64,000 nt of DNA from Cladorhizidae sp. MBARI D1340-BT2 (lineage: Eukaryota; Porifera; Demospongiae; Poecilosclerida; Cladorhizidae). Position numbers and translations under genes: made by a program. The notes under the pieces were generated by a model that was not told the origin of the DNA, did not search any database, and was given only the letters and a program-made list of their open reading frames with translations. The DNA lies in NCBI GenBank assembly GCA_028752905.1, contig JAQNBH010000012.1, positions 23,345,112 to 23,409,111 on the forward strand, written 5' to 3'. Shown in pieces: positions 11,570 through 24,189 of this stretch (the stretch's first letter is position 1; every line of letters starts with the position of its first letter).

Positions 11570-11900
11570 TCCGGACCTCGTTTATCCGAACTCGGTTAAA
11601 TATTAGCACATGTTAATAATCATCGACATAATATTGGATTGGGCCGGCTAGAGATTTGCATGTGAAAACTGAATCAGTTACATGGCTAGTCCCACCAAAA
11701 GAAAAAGCATAGTTTTGTCTTTTGAGTCCTGGTTAACTATTGGACGGAACCACTCACGATGGACTCACAGAAGAGTATGGCATTAAAGCACCATAACTGG
11801 TATCAAAAAAATTATGCCGAGTTTGCAAGCATGTTTATCAACTATAGTGCTATCCCATATGATAATATATGGTTGCTAGTGTATTTGTGACTTGGTGTAG
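11570..11900 (+). pseudogene. pogo/Tigger transposon 5' end with CENP-B-like HTH fragment
   Basis: The stretch 'ggacctcgtttatccgaac' at about 11573-11592 resembles the terminal repeat of pogo/Tigger elements (known family feature: ...CTCGTTTATCCGAA). About 90 bp further the plus strand reads MASPTKRKSIVLSFES, then, after frame breaks, EEYGI and TITGIKKIMPSLQA. This is the pattern of the CENP-B N-terminal helix-turn-helix (KRK...L..K..I, then STI..IKK). No DDE domain follows on this strand, so it is a truncated, frameshifted remnant. Confidence 0.6.
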
Positions 11901-11999
11901 ACGTTTAACTGAAACTGGTTCGATTTTTTAAAAATCTCTCAACAATCTGATGGTGAAAGGGTTAACTAGGTATGACGAGATCCATGAAGGGAAATCTCG

Positions 12000-13677
12000 A
12001 GTCATATTCTCGTGTATCTTTCTAAAGGCGACCAACCATGCACACATCCCAGGACTTCTGGAAGCACACCACAAGACCAGATGGTGGGGGGTTGCCGTGA
12101 TCCATAGACCATGCTGTAAGGGCATCATCCACAAAAGGGACAGGGAGTGAAACAATGTGAGCAGCTAAGGCCAAGAAGGCAGAGGGAGCAAGCTACACTA
12201 CATTCCTGATTCCAAGACCCCCTATCCCAGCAGGGAGAGTGGCCTGCAACCAAAAATGGACGTCCTTAGAGAAATTAATGTTAGTAATACCACTCGTAGT
12301 TGACTTGAGACTCTTATCATAATCTATCAAGGCAGGAGAGAGAAAATATGGAGAAGTCCTGAGGGTGTATAGAAGCTTTGGGATAGAAAATGAATTATGC
12401 AGCAGGATTAAGGCAACCTGAGTAGAATCAAATCTGAGACTGTCCCCCATGACCTCCAGACCACTGATTTTGTTCCCGAGAAGAGACATAATCCAAACTA
12501 CCCAGAGGAGAACCCAGGAGACGTACATGAGAGGGATCAACCACGTGAGCTCCAGGGAGAGAGCATAATGTTTTTCAAATGATCTCAGACTTGTCGTTGT
12601 TAAAAATTAGCCCAATCTTTTTCTGTTTGTTTGATGAGCTCAAGATCATGAATTATATCTTCTTTTGAGCCTGTCAGAGTGATTTCATCTAAAAATATTA
12701 CACACAACTACGAGGACAACTGGGCACTGTTACGATGGAGTGGGAGACAGAATAGAAGAGGGCCAAGAGGATCTCCCTGCAGCACCTCTTTGGACTGATT
12801 GCAAGGACCTGTCACCCCAGAACAAGGAGGATTGTGAAGAGTACACAGAATGAACAAAACGGTAGATTACAGGTGCTAAAGTATAATAGCCAAACAGCTC
12901 TTCTCCCCCCCCTCCCCCTCCCCCCAACCGATCCCCAAACTCAGCTGCCTGGGTGCTAATAGGGTTGCCATGTCCTTGCTGACCACGTTCCCAGCTACCT
13001 TGGCCACTAGCTGACAAAGGTGCATCCTCTATTGCCATGGGTCTGACTGCAACCCCCCCCCTTCCCCCCAAAGGACATATAGATGGAAAGAATTCTTCCC
13101 TCTAGATCCATGGAAGAGAAGGCAGCTAAGACAGAGAGAAGGGAGGAGCCTTCATTTGGATGCTTCAGCATGTCCTTCAGATATTGTGGTCTTAAACCAT
13201 CAGGACCACCAGCCAACAGGAGAAGGATCTGATTGCTCGAGCAACATCCCTTTCTGAAACAGTAAATGACAAGGGAAAGACATCAGGTGGGAAGGACGCA
13301 TCAGGATGAGGAGAAGGGTGCTTCTGTCTGAGGGCAGAAAAGGTGCCATCACACCTCTCAGCCATGGAAACCTCTGAGGAAGCCAAGCGAACAGCTTCTT
13401 TAAAATCTCCCTCCTCCAGCATCTCAGACATGCTGTGACCCAGTGACTCCAAGAGATCCGGAGCAATAGCTCTACTCTTCCTAAGGGGGTTTCCCGGAGC
13501 AGGGAAATCTTCATCCTCTCTCAGCTGCTTATTAACTGCAGATGCTGGACCAACGCCAACCATACCTTGGGGGCACTCGTAGACTTCTGAAGTGGAGAGG
13601 AAAAGCCTCTCCCATGCACTTTGAGAATTGCTGAAAAGCACACCTTCCAATATGGTAACTAACTTGGGAAAGGGCAA
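12000..13677 (-). pseudogene. RLE-type LINE, copy C, heavily decayed
   Basis: This is the same family as copy B. 13677-13192 is the region before the RT (AERCDGTFSALRQKHPSPHP, matching KHPSPHPG in copy B at about 2755). 13216-13007 holds GGPDGLRPQYLKDM. 12880-12740 holds the 'YRFVHSVYSSQSSLFWGD' segment. 12540-12193 holds NSFSIPKLLYTLRTSPYFLSP and GIGGLGIRN. About 12155-12020 gives PVPFVDDALTAWSMDHG in another frame. Multiple frameshifts and an internal deletion of much of the palm domain are present; a C/G-rich run (12907-12933) lies inside. No endonuclease part remains. Confidence 0.8.
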
Positions 13678-13689
13678 GGGCTCTGGATC

Positions 13690-15010
13690 CAGTAAGGATT
13701 GATCCTCTTAGAATGTTAGACTAAACATTGAACCCCGATAGCGGCAGCTCACCATTTGGAGAGGCTGCTGGAGAGAAATTGGGTGGACCAACCTTACCAC
13801 GTGGCATGCAGTCTGGGGCTGATTCAATCCAGAGAAGTGGCAATTCAAGGGTGCGTGAGTATGAACTAGGCCCACCGAAGTCACAGAGAACCACCTCAAA
13901 CAAACAAGACAGGTAGAACAAGTGGAAATTTTTTGGCATTTCATTATTATTAGTCAAAAAATAGAAGTTACTAAGCATAAAACCAGTACTAATCAATCAT
14001 AATGTTATTCTTTATTGCCCCGTGTGCCTATGTATTCATAAATAGGTACCTGATTTGCTGGTTTGGGTAAAAGCATGATAAAAACTTTTACTGATGTTTG
14101 TACATTTTGTTGAATCAGGAAATAAAGTAGTCGTTGCACTAAACAGTTGAAGGTCTTCAGCTAATAGGTGGGCAAGTTGATATTATAGAACAAGCCCCAA
14201 TATATAAGGAGATCAATAACGGCATTATGTTTGGAGTGAATTATAACAATAGGTAGAGGTCTCATAAATGTTTGTTTTCTATATTGGTAAATTCTTGTTT
14301 CACATCTGTTGAACTCTCAACAACTCCATTAACATTACGATTTGGTAATTTTAGACATGTGGCCACCAGTTGTTTACTCAAAAGTGACCGAGAAGTTGAT
14401 AATCCTCACCCCTCCAACTCTCGGTCAACTATTTTTGGTAGAAGAATAAGGCAGGTCCTCATATCGTTTTATAGTTAGATTATACATTATACATTATATT
14501 GGATCTCGAACTGGAAAAGTTGGGAACTGAACTGGGAATCGATCTCTCTTCCTACTATCCATCCTCTCCCACTTATGTTATGGAATCGAGAGGCCAGCTA
14601 ACAAGTGTATACCTTCTAGTCATCTTGAGTTTGTATCTTAACTGTTCATGAAAAAAATGCACTTACCTATGCTGCTTTGGTGGACACGATAGGTAGTTAA
14701 AAGGACTTCTAAAATTTGTGGGCTGCATGGATGCATTTTGGTTTCTGATATTTTTGTCGGTCAATTCAATACAGCATATATACGAAGTTATTATGCTTCT
14801 AATATCTAATAGGATGTAAAAGGGCATGCACTTCTAATGTACCTTATAGGAGGATTTTTTTTTTGATAATTAAAGTATACAATTTGAGTTTGCTAATTTA
14901 ATGTTTACGATTTGCGATTTTTTTTTAATGCAATTGTGCACAACACATTATACACGAATTCACTGTGTGGGCATGAACAAAAAAAGAGAGTTCTATTGTC
15001 CATCACGTTT
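13690..15010. other. No gene recognised
   Basis: Short ORFs lie on both strands at 13721-13996, but without motifs. The rest is AT-rich unique-looking sequence. Confidence 0.4.
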
Positions 15011-15017
15011 GTGAGTG

Positions 15018-15935
15018 TTAAGAATGCCAGACTTTCAGAATAACAACCCTAGACTCCAGCTCCCCAATATATGAGTCAGTAAGCACTCTTATTCTCGAGT
15101 ATTGAGGTACGAGTGTCAATCTTAATGACAGTCCACCGCTAGTGCTTGTAAACTGCCTCTGTATACCAAGCTTGGAATTTTTTCTTTGTCTCATCTTAAG
15201 GGGTTTGTTGATTGAAAGATCAAGAGGTTGCAACTTGTCTGTAAAATTAGTGGACACAGTTATCTGGTGGATGCTGTTCTTTTTGAGATGCTCATAAAAT
15301 TCAGCAGTTTGCTGGCCCCTGAAGACATTGAAGATTGCGAGACACGGATGAGTCATGGCTTTCCTTTTTTCCTGGAGAACTGGCAGCGGAACTTTACCTA
15401 CATACCTCATTGTAGTAGCTCAGTGATTGCTGGTGGCACTTTTCTGTTTTGCCCTGCTAGAGAATATGAGATTGTAATTCATCCCCAGTAGGTGTTGCTG
15501 CTAGAAGCACTGTGATCTCACTTTTGTCATCAGGGAAGGAAATGGAAATTGATTTCTCCCCTTTTCTCTTCATTGTCCATGCACTCACAGGAACAAGATG
15601 AATGTCTGTCTGATCCCAATTGAGAGGAGGGATGCCATTCATGATGACTCCACACGTATGTCCAAAAGCCAGTTAAGCCGAGTTAGAAACCTCGCTCTTT
15701 GTAAGAATACTAATAATGGCTTAGCCCATGCCTTGATGAACACTAATGAGCCGTAGAAGAACTGTTGTTAGTGGCTGCAACAATTTCTTCTGGTACAATA
15801 GCAGTGTCTATCCCTCGAACTGTAGCTCAGTACACTGCAATAACGTACCCTCTCACCTGAGCATCCAGACTGAGAGTAACCACAAACAAATCAGGATGGC
15901 CACACAGGTTTGTAGGAATACTATGTATTCACCTC
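15018..15935 (-). pseudogene. pogo/Tigger-like DDE transposase, catalytic part
   Basis: Reading right to left the minus strand shows SLDAQVRGYVIA (about 15870), IDTAIVPEEIVAA, a WAK-like block, then IPPLNWDQTDIHLVPVSAWT (about 15630-15575, NWDQT carrying the first catalytic Asp). ISFPDDKSEITVLLAATPTGD follows, then CLAIFNVFRGQQTAEFYEHL (about 15330, the second acidic position changed to N) and TDKLQPLDLSINKPLK (about 15230). This is the DDE_1 superfamily order seen in Tigger/Jerky transposases. Stops and frameshifts break it. It lies 3 kb from, and opposite to, the HTH fragment at 11.6 kb and need not come from the same copy. Confidence 0.75.
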
Positions 15936-15959
15936 TGGAATGTTTGGTGGTGATCGTTT

Positions 15960-17680
15960 AACTGTGCCAAGAACTGCTTCATAGGCGACTCTGCTTCTCA
16001 ACGACCACACACACACACAAGCAAAAGACTTTAGGCTCACAGGTTACAAATTTTAGTGAAAGAATTGTTTGCTGAATCCCAACAAATTCACAAACCACAA
16101 AATTTAATTCCGCTGCAAAAACGGATATAATAGCGCGGGATATAATCCAAATTTCATTACAATATAATATAAAATAACATGTGATGGGTACAAAGTTCAT
16201 GTTTCTAGAATGGGTACAAAGTTTGTCTTTTAATATAATATAAAATGGGTTACAAAGTTCATGTTTGTAAGAATTGTAATGGTACAAAGTCTGTGCTTCT
16301 AACATAAAATACCATATATAAAGTGGTAGAAAGTTAAGTATTTATGTTACAAATCTCTCACGTGCTAGCAGAACTTGAAATACTAAAACCTGCAATAGGA
16401 AAAAAATGCAGTAAAACAGTATATATATATTGCTAAGTGTGTATGGCTGGAGTTGGGTTGGCATTAGATGTGGCTGTGTAGGTTATCTTTTTGTCTACAC
16501 ATGTATAGGTAAGTCAAAGCTAAATACAATTACAAAAGTTTGCAGTGTGTGTCCGAGAGCCTGAGCACCGATAGAAATAATATCGTTATTATTGCAACCA
16601 ATTGAGATATTTTCTTGACAGGAAAGCTGGAGAGAACTAGGATACTTCTACTTCTGAAGTTGGAAGAGCATTAGATGTACTTGTGTAGAACCTTATGGAG
16701 TGTGTACAGGGAACTCTTAGATGATTACAGTTAATATTGGGTGGTGTGCTGGTTGGGTAATGAATATAATGGAGGTTGGTGTAGGATAATATGTGCATGA
16801 GAATAACGCATAGTATGCATGCATGCATGCACACACACATCCCCCCCCCCCCCCACACACACACATCCGCACACAAGAGACACACACATTATCCTACACC
16901 ACCATGCAGCTGGACCATCCTTTCCAGGCCTTAGGTGCCTTTTCTGAAAGCTTTTCTGCTGAAGGCTGCATGGTCACTTTTTCCTACACAAAAGCAAACG
17001 GGATCCATTCACTGTCAAGAAAAGAGGCACTCTTGGATTTCTTTGCCATGTATTTCTCATAAAGCGAGCATGACTTAGTGTTGCAATTATTGTATTTCTT
17101 TGGTTGGCTTACTTGAATTCTGGCAGTTAATATCTCATACAACTCATTGTATATACTTCCATTCTATTAATATCATTTAGAAATCATTATTCATGCAAAA
17201 AAGATAGAGCTAAGAATGTTTATTTTATAAATAAAAAAATTGGTCTCGGGTTGGACAGGGCAAGAGAAAAACTAATAAGTTTTTTTTTAAATTGATGATC
17301 GCAACTGCCTTTGTGTACAGGCTCTTCCCGGGTTTTGCTACTGTTTCTGGAACTGCTGGATGGATTTCTAGCTGTAAGTTATGTTGTAAACATATAGCGT
17401 TGTAGTTCTGCATAGATTTTGTTTGCTAACTTCAAAAGAGCTGATTTTTTAAACCAAACTGCGGCTGATTGTATTGTATTTTCATTCTAACGAGTTTTGG
17501 GGAAAAATTTGTAAGAAACATTACAGCTCAAAAATATATTATTACAACAAACCACAAATCCAGTCGGCGATCAAAGGTTAATGAAAACAAATTTATACGT
17601 AATTGTAAATACTCACCACCACATTACAAGTAGATGAGCAACTGATTTGTGGGTTCCAATATATTATAGCATGCAAAGTT
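15960..17680. repeat. Simple-sequence stretch: CA runs, gcatgcatgc, poly-C, ggtacaaagt repeats
   Basis: There is a short acacacac run near 16010. Three to four degenerate 'gggtacaaagttcatgtttc' units lie at about 16180-16300. The series (tgca)n, (ac)n, (c)13, (ac)n spans about 16815-16880. No gene is supported, although a plus-strand ORF starts within the CA/C run. Confidence 0.7.
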
Positions 17681-17689
17681 CAATTAGAA

Positions 17690-17885
17690 AGAAGCTGCTG
17701 GGAGCAAAAGTGACCAAAGTTAGGAACCCAAAGGTAAGGAAGGTTCGACTGCATGCATATCAACACATTACCACTAGCTCAGTTAGGAGTCCAAGGGTAA
17801 GAGAGGCTCCATTGAACACATCAACAACACAACACACTAGCTCCCATAGTTAGGAGTCCGATGGTAAGGGTGATTCCACTGTACA
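17690..17885. repeat. Tandem repeat of about 62 bp containing 'agttaggagtccaagggtaa'
   Basis: Three units share agttaggagtcc, gtaag(g)gaggttccactg, an acaacaac stretch and cactagctc. The same unit occurs three times at about 24190-24335. The stop codon of the Death-domain exon (17837) lies inside this repeat, so the exon's last residues are repeat-derived. Confidence 0.8.
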
Positions 17886-18276
17886 CAACAACAATACAAT
17901 ACCGCTAGCTCACTTTCAAATTCCTCCAAGTTGTTCTTAAATTCGCTGAAGTCAGCTCCAAGTGCCCCTATTAAATCCCTACTGACATCGCCTAGCTCCA
18001 CGTCAATTAACACCTTGGACAGCCCTCCCCATGTGCATGGGCACCTCATTTTTGGAGCATTTTTCATCCATTTCTCCATCATGTCCCTCAAGCACTCCTC
18101 GGGGTCGTTTTTATGCTTGCTTTCTATGAGCTTTATCGTAATCACACCTATTCTTGCAGCCACGTATTTCCAATAAGGAGCCATCTCATTATTGAGCCGC
18201 AATTCTCGTGCCTTACCTTTCCGGTCAATCCACTTAATCAATTGCATGTGACATGATTCGATGCGTTCATCATATG
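17837..18276 (-). CDS. Death-domain exon, probable 3'-terminal exon of a host gene
   Basis: The exon opens after a good acceptor (gaaattcag|cat, first base 18276) in phase 1 and runs about 146 codons to a stop at 17837. Residues roughly 25-110 fit a Death fold: ELRLNNEMAPYWKYVAARIG (helix 1-2), ECLRDMMEKWM (helix 4) and CTWGGLSKVLIDVELGDVSR (helices 5-6), with the usual Trp, CL..M...W and TW..L spacing. Death domains are adaptor modules that assemble signalling complexes in animal apoptosis and immunity pathways. The phase matches the phase-1 ends of the ZU5 exon and microexons upstream on the same strand, so it may be the C-terminus of that gene (ZU5-Death, as in UNC5/PIDD proteins). That join is inference across about 17 kb. 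The 28527-28875 exon could also splice here. Confidence 0.7.
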
Positions 18277-18299
18277 CTGAATTTCATAATAATTTTGAC

Positions 18300-18935
18300 A
18301 TTATTACACCAACAATAATCACACCAACAATAAAAGGGAGGCACCAAATGGGGCCAATGGGAGGATCACTCCCTTCCTCCGAAATTTAATAATACTTGGG
18401 GAAAGGACAGAGGGATGGAAGGGGTAACAGTGTATATATGCTCATTTTTTAATGTGAAAAACTCCAACCACAAGCAATAGTGCACTGTAGGATGTAGGAC
18501 TTGTTGCTACATACGTAGAGCATCTATAGCATCAGTAGGTATGAATATAGGCAATTATAACCACACCTACTTAACAAGCAATGCTGCACAAATGTAATCA
18601 GTCCATGTGTGGGCATGGATCACCACGAATGTGTAGCAGGCTAGCTAGAATCATGACAGATGTTTGAACTGGTGTAAAGAAGACCCTGGAGAGTGTCGTG
18701 TGCGTACATCACATCTAAAAGTTAGCCACCAATGGAAGAAATAGTTGGTAAGGAGACATAAGTCCTGATCGACGCTTAACAGAGATATTAAAAACTACAT
18801 TAGTGTACTTTACAGTAGCTGCTTATCCAAAAATAGGTGCCAATTTGAGAGTAGGCTCCAAGAGGAAGAAGAGATTAGGATGGCCTAACTCAAATGGATT
18901 TGATATTATGTTAAAAAAATTAAGTAATTCTAGAG
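18300..18935. other. No gene seen; intron-like sequence
   Basis: This AT-rich sequence lies between the Death exon and the 34-bp array. No motif was recognised. Confidence 0.4.
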
Positions 18936-20670
18936 AAACTCTCAATAACTCTCAGTTGACATAACATTGCAACAACTTACTCAATGTCCTTATCCCTGAT
19001 GACAGCTAAAACATCTACATAGCTTATCCCTGATGGCAGCTAGAGCATCTACATAGCTTATCCCTGATGACAGCTAGAGCATCTACATAGCTTATCCCTG
19101 ATGGCAGCGAGAGCATCTACATAGCTTATCCCTGATGGCAGCTAGAGCATCTACATAGCTTATCCCTGATGACAGCTAGAGCATTTATATAGCTTATCCC
19201 TGATGACAGCTAGAGCATCTACATAGCTTATCCCTGATGGTAGCTAGAGTATCTACATAGCTTATCCCTCATGACAGCTAGAGCATCTACATAGCTTATC
19301 CCTGAGATGACAGCTAGAGCATCTTCTACATAGCTTATCCCTGATGACAGCTAGAGCATCTACATAGTTTATCCCTGATGGCAGCTAGAGCATCTACATA
19401 GCTTATCCCTGATGGCAGCTAGAGCATCTACATAGCTTATCCCTCATGACAGCTAGAGCATCTACATAGCTTATCCCTGATGGCAGCTAGAGCATCTACA
19501 TAGCTTATCCCTCATGACAGCTAGAGCATCTACATAGCTTATCCCTGATGGCAGCTAGAGCATCTACATAGCTTATCCCTGATGGCAGCTAGAGCATCTA
19601 CATAGCTTATCCCTGATGACAGCTAGAGTATCTACATAGCTTATCCCTCATGACAGCTAGAGCATCTACATAGCTTATCCCTGATGGCAGCTAGAGCATC
19701 TACATAGCTTATCCCTGATGGCAGCTAGAGCATCTACATAGCTTATCCCTGATGGCAGCTAGAGCATCTACATAGCTTATCCCTGATGACAGCTAGAGCA
19801 TCTACATAGATTATCCCTGATGGCAGCTAGAGCATCTACATAGCTTATCCCTCATGACAGCTAGAGCATCTACATAGCTTATCCCTGATGGCAGCTAGAG
19901 CATCTACATAGCTTATCCCTGATGGCAGCTAGAGCATCTACATAGCTTATCCCTGATGACAGCTAGAGTATCTACATAGCTTATCCCTGATGGCAGCTAG
20001 AGCATCTACATAGCTTATCCCTGATAGCAGCTAGAGCATCTACATAGCTTATCCCTGAGGCTAGAGCATCTACATAGCTTATCCCTGATGGCAGCTAGAG
20101 CATCTACATAGCTTATCCCTCATGACAGCTAGAGCATCTACATACTGTAGCTTATTCCTGATGAAGGCTAGAGCATCTACATAGCTTATTCCTGATGACA
20201 GCTAGAGCATCTACATAGCTTATCGCTGATGACAGCTAGAGCATCTACATAGCTTATTCCTGATCAACTAGAGCATCTACATAGCTTATCCCTGATGAAC
20301 TAGAGCATCTATCCTTATTCCTGAGGCTAGAGCATATAGCTTATTGCTGATGAAGGCTAGAGCAACTAGCTTATTCATGATGAAGGCTAGAGTATCCATC
20401 CTTATTCCTGAAGAAGGCTTGAGCATCTAGCTTATTCCTGATGAAGGCTTGAGCATCTAGCTTATTGCTGATGAAGGCTAGAGCATCTAGCTTATTGCTG
20501 ATGAAGGCTACAGCATCTAGCTTATTACTGATGAAGGCTAGAGCAACTCGATTATTCCTGATGAAGGCTAGAGCATCTAGCTTATTGCTGATGAAGGCTA
20601 GAGCATCTATCTTTATTCCTGATGAAGGCTAGAGCATCTATTTATTCCTGATGAAGGCTAGAGCATCAGA
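18936..20670. repeat. 34-bp minisatellite with a dispersed-repeat flank
   Basis: The unit is gatggcagctagagcatc plus tacatagcttatccct, about 38 copies from 18995 to about 20300. It decays into 24-30-bp units 'cttattcctgatgaaggcta' + 'gagcatctag' up to 20670. The left flank 18937-18990 (actctcagttgacataac...) matches, inverted, the repeats at 42185-42310 and 47080-47370. The units are contiguous with no spacers. Confidence 0.95.
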
Positions 20671-21270
20671 GTATAGATATAGAGATCAGGGTATAGAGAT
20701 TAGGCATAGAGACCAGGGATAGGGTTTAGAGAGACCAGGGAATAGAGAACATGGTATAGAAACCAAGGTATAGAAATCAGGATTTAGAGACTAGGGTATA
20801 GAGGCCAGGGTATAGAGACCAGAGTATAGAGATCAGGGTATAGAGTCCTGGGTATGGAGATCCACAACCAGGTTATAGAAATGAAGGTATAGGGAGGGTG
20901 TGGAGACTATGGTATAGAACCCAGGGTATAGCAAACAGGATATAGAGACTAGGTTATAGAGACAACAGTATAGAGACCTGGGACAAAGAGACAAGGAATA
21001 GAGACCAGGATATAGATGCTAGGATATAGAGACCAGGGTATAGAGACAACAGTATAGAGACCTGGGTATAAAGACCAGGGTATAGACACTGGGTTATAGA
21101 GACAAGGTATAGTGACCTGGGTACGAAGACACACGATCACGGTATAGAGATGAGGGTATAGAGACCAGGTAGAGAGACACTGGTATAGAGGCCAGGGTGT
21201 AACAACTAGGATATAGAGACAAGGGTATAGAGACATAGGTATAGAATATACAGACCAGGTTATTGCCTTT
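20671..21270. repeat. Degenerate minisatellite 'tatagagaccaggg', unit about 15-16 bp
   Basis: Irregular units of tatagagaccagggta and tatagagacaacag run on directly from the 34-bp array. Many small indels are present. A minus-strand ORF of 110 aa (21281-20949) is an artefact of the repeat. Confidence 0.85.
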
Positions 21271-21688
21271 AGAGAGGCCATGACCAGATAATCAACTTCA
21301 GCATGAGTGGAACTCTTGTGTCAAATATACACACCCAATGCAATGTTTGCTAAGTGAATTAGCCAGATGTCTCAGCCACAAAAACTAAGGAATTTCATGG
21401 CTTGCTAAAACCCTACCCAGAACAGAGAGGGTTTGTCTACAATCATAGCTACCAACCTTGGGGGAATCTTTGTGCACCAACTGCAACCATTAATTAAATC
21501 TCTTGTTGGCGTCTAATGAAGCTTCTTCACAGCAGTGAGGCACTGCTCTAAATGTTTATACAAGGCTACTCTGGCAGACTTGCAGTGTTACCATGTAATT
21601 TCCAAATTACCTGCCTGTGTTATCCAAAAATTTTGGCAACAAAAAATCCAAACAAAATCCAAACAACAATTTCACAAGAAATAACATA

Positions 21689-23698
21689 CTAAAGTGTGTT
21701 CTTGGCATTTACACATGTCTTTATTAGTTCAGTGTTTGGTTTAATTTCATAGCATTTTTTAGGAACATTGAATTGCACTGTTAAAAGTGAATTTAATGTA
21801 GAAATTCCTAGTCTGTTTCTGTGCTTCGTTTTGTTGAGATCAATGTGGCTGAATAAACGTTCGGTATCAGCATTGCCATGGGGCATAACTAGAATGGCTT
21901 TTGCTAGTTTTGCCAATGTGGAGTAGCGATACTCAGTTTCCAAGCAGTCTTTGATTTGGCTGATAGCATGCCAATACTTATCCACCTCTGTTAAGGCCTT
22001 GACTTTAGGAGGTAATGGCGACGTGCAGAAATCCATAAATTCCTCTTGAAGGCTGGGTTTGTCACCAACTTGAACCTGACCAGCCATACTGTATTGTAAG
22101 TCTGGTTGAAGCCATTCGAGATTGGAGAGTAACTTGTGACTCATAGGTATTCATTTGACAGCTCCCTTGGCTGCAGCAATCCACCAAGCTTGGATAAACT
22201 CCCGAAATTTTCTCACATCTTCAGATGATAATCCATCCTCTTCTTCAAGGTATGATAGTGGGTTGTGACCTACGAAAACTTCGTGTAAAGGGAGATACTC
22301 TTCTGAGTTATCAATACACACTTGTGAAACATGTTCAGCAGCACACACATACTCAGAATTCATCAACCACAACAGAAATGTTCGTATTAAGCCATCGAGC
22401 TCTTGGTATAGAACATGAAGAATTGGAGATTGCTGCTGCATGTACCTGTTGAAATTGTTAACAATTGGTAATGCAGAACATAGAAAGAGCAAGTAAGCTT
22501 TGGTCTGAGGCTTTTCAAGTACACTTTTTAATCTTCTCACTAATGCCTGCTTATCCTCAGTACTTCGAAAGTATGAGAGTAAGGGTTCATATTACTCGAT
22601 AAGAAGATTTACACAAGCTTCAAGGCTGAGCCATCGTGTTTGGCATGCTTTTAACAACTTGTGGGGCTTGCATTCCACAAAACTCTGAAATTCTTCAAAC
22701 TGTCGCAGCCTCCTTGGGCTCTTCTGGATATAATACCATATATCAGTTGTCAGATCTTCCAATTCATCAGGCAAGACTTTGCAGGCCTCATTTGCTGCTA
22801 TGTGACAATCACAATGAAGAGCTGGTTGCTTACATCGTAACCGTGACATCACTAAATTTCGTGCTCCCAACATTACATTGGCCCCATCTGTACCATCCGA
22901 CAAGATTATCATAAAGGAGGGTGGTGGATTCTTAAAAATGCTTATCGATTGCATTAAATAGCAGCTCTGCAGTTGCCCTCTCTACACTCTCTAGGGCAAA
23001 GAAGACACATCTCACCTGTCCTTGGGTGTTATCGAAGAATCGAAGCATAATGGCAGCTTGTTGTGTAACGATAATTTGTCTCATCAGTTTGGAGGCTGAA
23101 GTATTTAGTCTCTCTAACTGCTGTGGAAATAGTTTTCCAAAAATCCTGGGCAATAACTTTCAACACAGCTGTTGCTTTACTACGACTGCACTTAAAATCT
23201 TTAGCAATAGAAAAATCAGGAAACATCAACTTGAATAGTTTGGTACAATGATCTCCCAATTGAAAGGCAAGATGGTGCTCTCCAAGGAAATATGCAAAGA
23301 GTACTTCTGCACTGATTACAGACTCCTCTCTTATTGGCCCAAAGTAGGACTGTAGAGGCAGTACACCCATACCATCTTTTTCTGAGGGTTTGTGTAATTT
23401 CATTTCCTGATGTCTCCTGAGATCTCTAGTACCACCTCTTCCAAGGTTTATATCACAAGAGCACTTCATACAGAAGGCAAAAGAAGATCCCTTTCTCAAA
23501 GTTGAGGCCCATGGGGAAGTCTTTGTATACTGTCTACGATAGACACACAATCGCTTTTTTTTCAGACTTAGAAGACCTGATAGATACAGAGATTTGACTG
23601 TCAATGTCAATTTGTGAAACCTCATTATCAGAGTCAGAATCCATATCTAAAGAATCTTCTTCTGGTAACCTTGAAGTACTGGGTTCTGAAGATGCCAT
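21689..23698 (-). pseudogene. hAT transposase, second family
   Basis: The start is chosen at ATG 23698 (MASSEPSTSRLPEEDSLDMD). A frameshift at an A-run (about 23555) follows, then a C2H2/BED-like finger (FCMKCSCDINLGRGGTRDLR, RHQEMKLH, about 23465-23390) and AEVLFAYFLGEHHLAFQLGD. The catalytic region follows as SDGTDGANVMLGARNLVMSR (about 22880) and ACQTRWLSLEACVNLL (about 22620). The C-terminal part is LVMPHGNADTERLFSHIDLN then KTKHRNRLGISTLNSL (about 21880-21780). Five frames are needed to read it. It is a different family from the hAT at 4864-8029. Clear terminal repeats were not found. Confidence 0.8.
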
Positions 23699-23819
23699 AG
23701 CTAACTCTCTCTGACACTCACTGTGAAAGATCCTACCTCTTGCACAAATCAGGCTTTAAATACCCAACCAGATAGCTCATGCATGAACGTGCACATAGAT
23801 CAAACGGTTCTGGCTCTGC

Positions 23820-23975
23820 AGGCATAATCCTGCACAGACCTGGGTGAACACAGGACAGTACAGGAATATTCCTGCACAGACCAGGAGAGACCACATAATA
23901 ACACAGGACTGTGCAGGAAGACCAAGTGACCACATAAATATTCCTGCACAGACCAGGTGACCACAAAATGACCAC
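23820..23975. repeat. Short direct repeats 'cctgcacagaccagg'
   Basis: Three direct copies of cctgcacagacc(a/t)gg are followed by gtgaccaca-like sequence, plus one 'actgtgcaggaag' in the opposite sense. They lie just upstream of the hAT gene start (23698), so they could be its promoter-side subterminal repeats. Confidence 0.5.
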
Positions 23976-24189
23976 ACCCAGCTTATACCACAGAGAGTGG
24001 TTTAGAAATAGGCTGCACATGGTCTGATATGCATGAAATGTCAATGGTAAAAAATACGATAAAATCCAACACTATGGCAACAATGCATTGATTCTGTGGT
24101 TGTAATAATTATGCTATAGCACGCACTGTTCACACCCCCATTACTAAACTTAATTTCTATGAAAAGGCTGGTAGAAAAAGTGCCACAAA

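Noticed and set aside
11570..15935. One complete Tigger element spanning both fragments
   Set aside because: The HTH part is on the plus strand and the DDE part on the minus strand, with a LINE copy between them, so they cannot be read as one element.
18995..20300. Possible CRISPR array
   Set aside because: The units are contiguous 34-bp repeats with no unique spacers, no cas genes are near, and the window is an animal genome.
20949..21281. 110-codon minus-strand ORF
   Set aside because: Translation of the degenerate 'tatagagaccaggg' repeat; low-complexity peptide without support.
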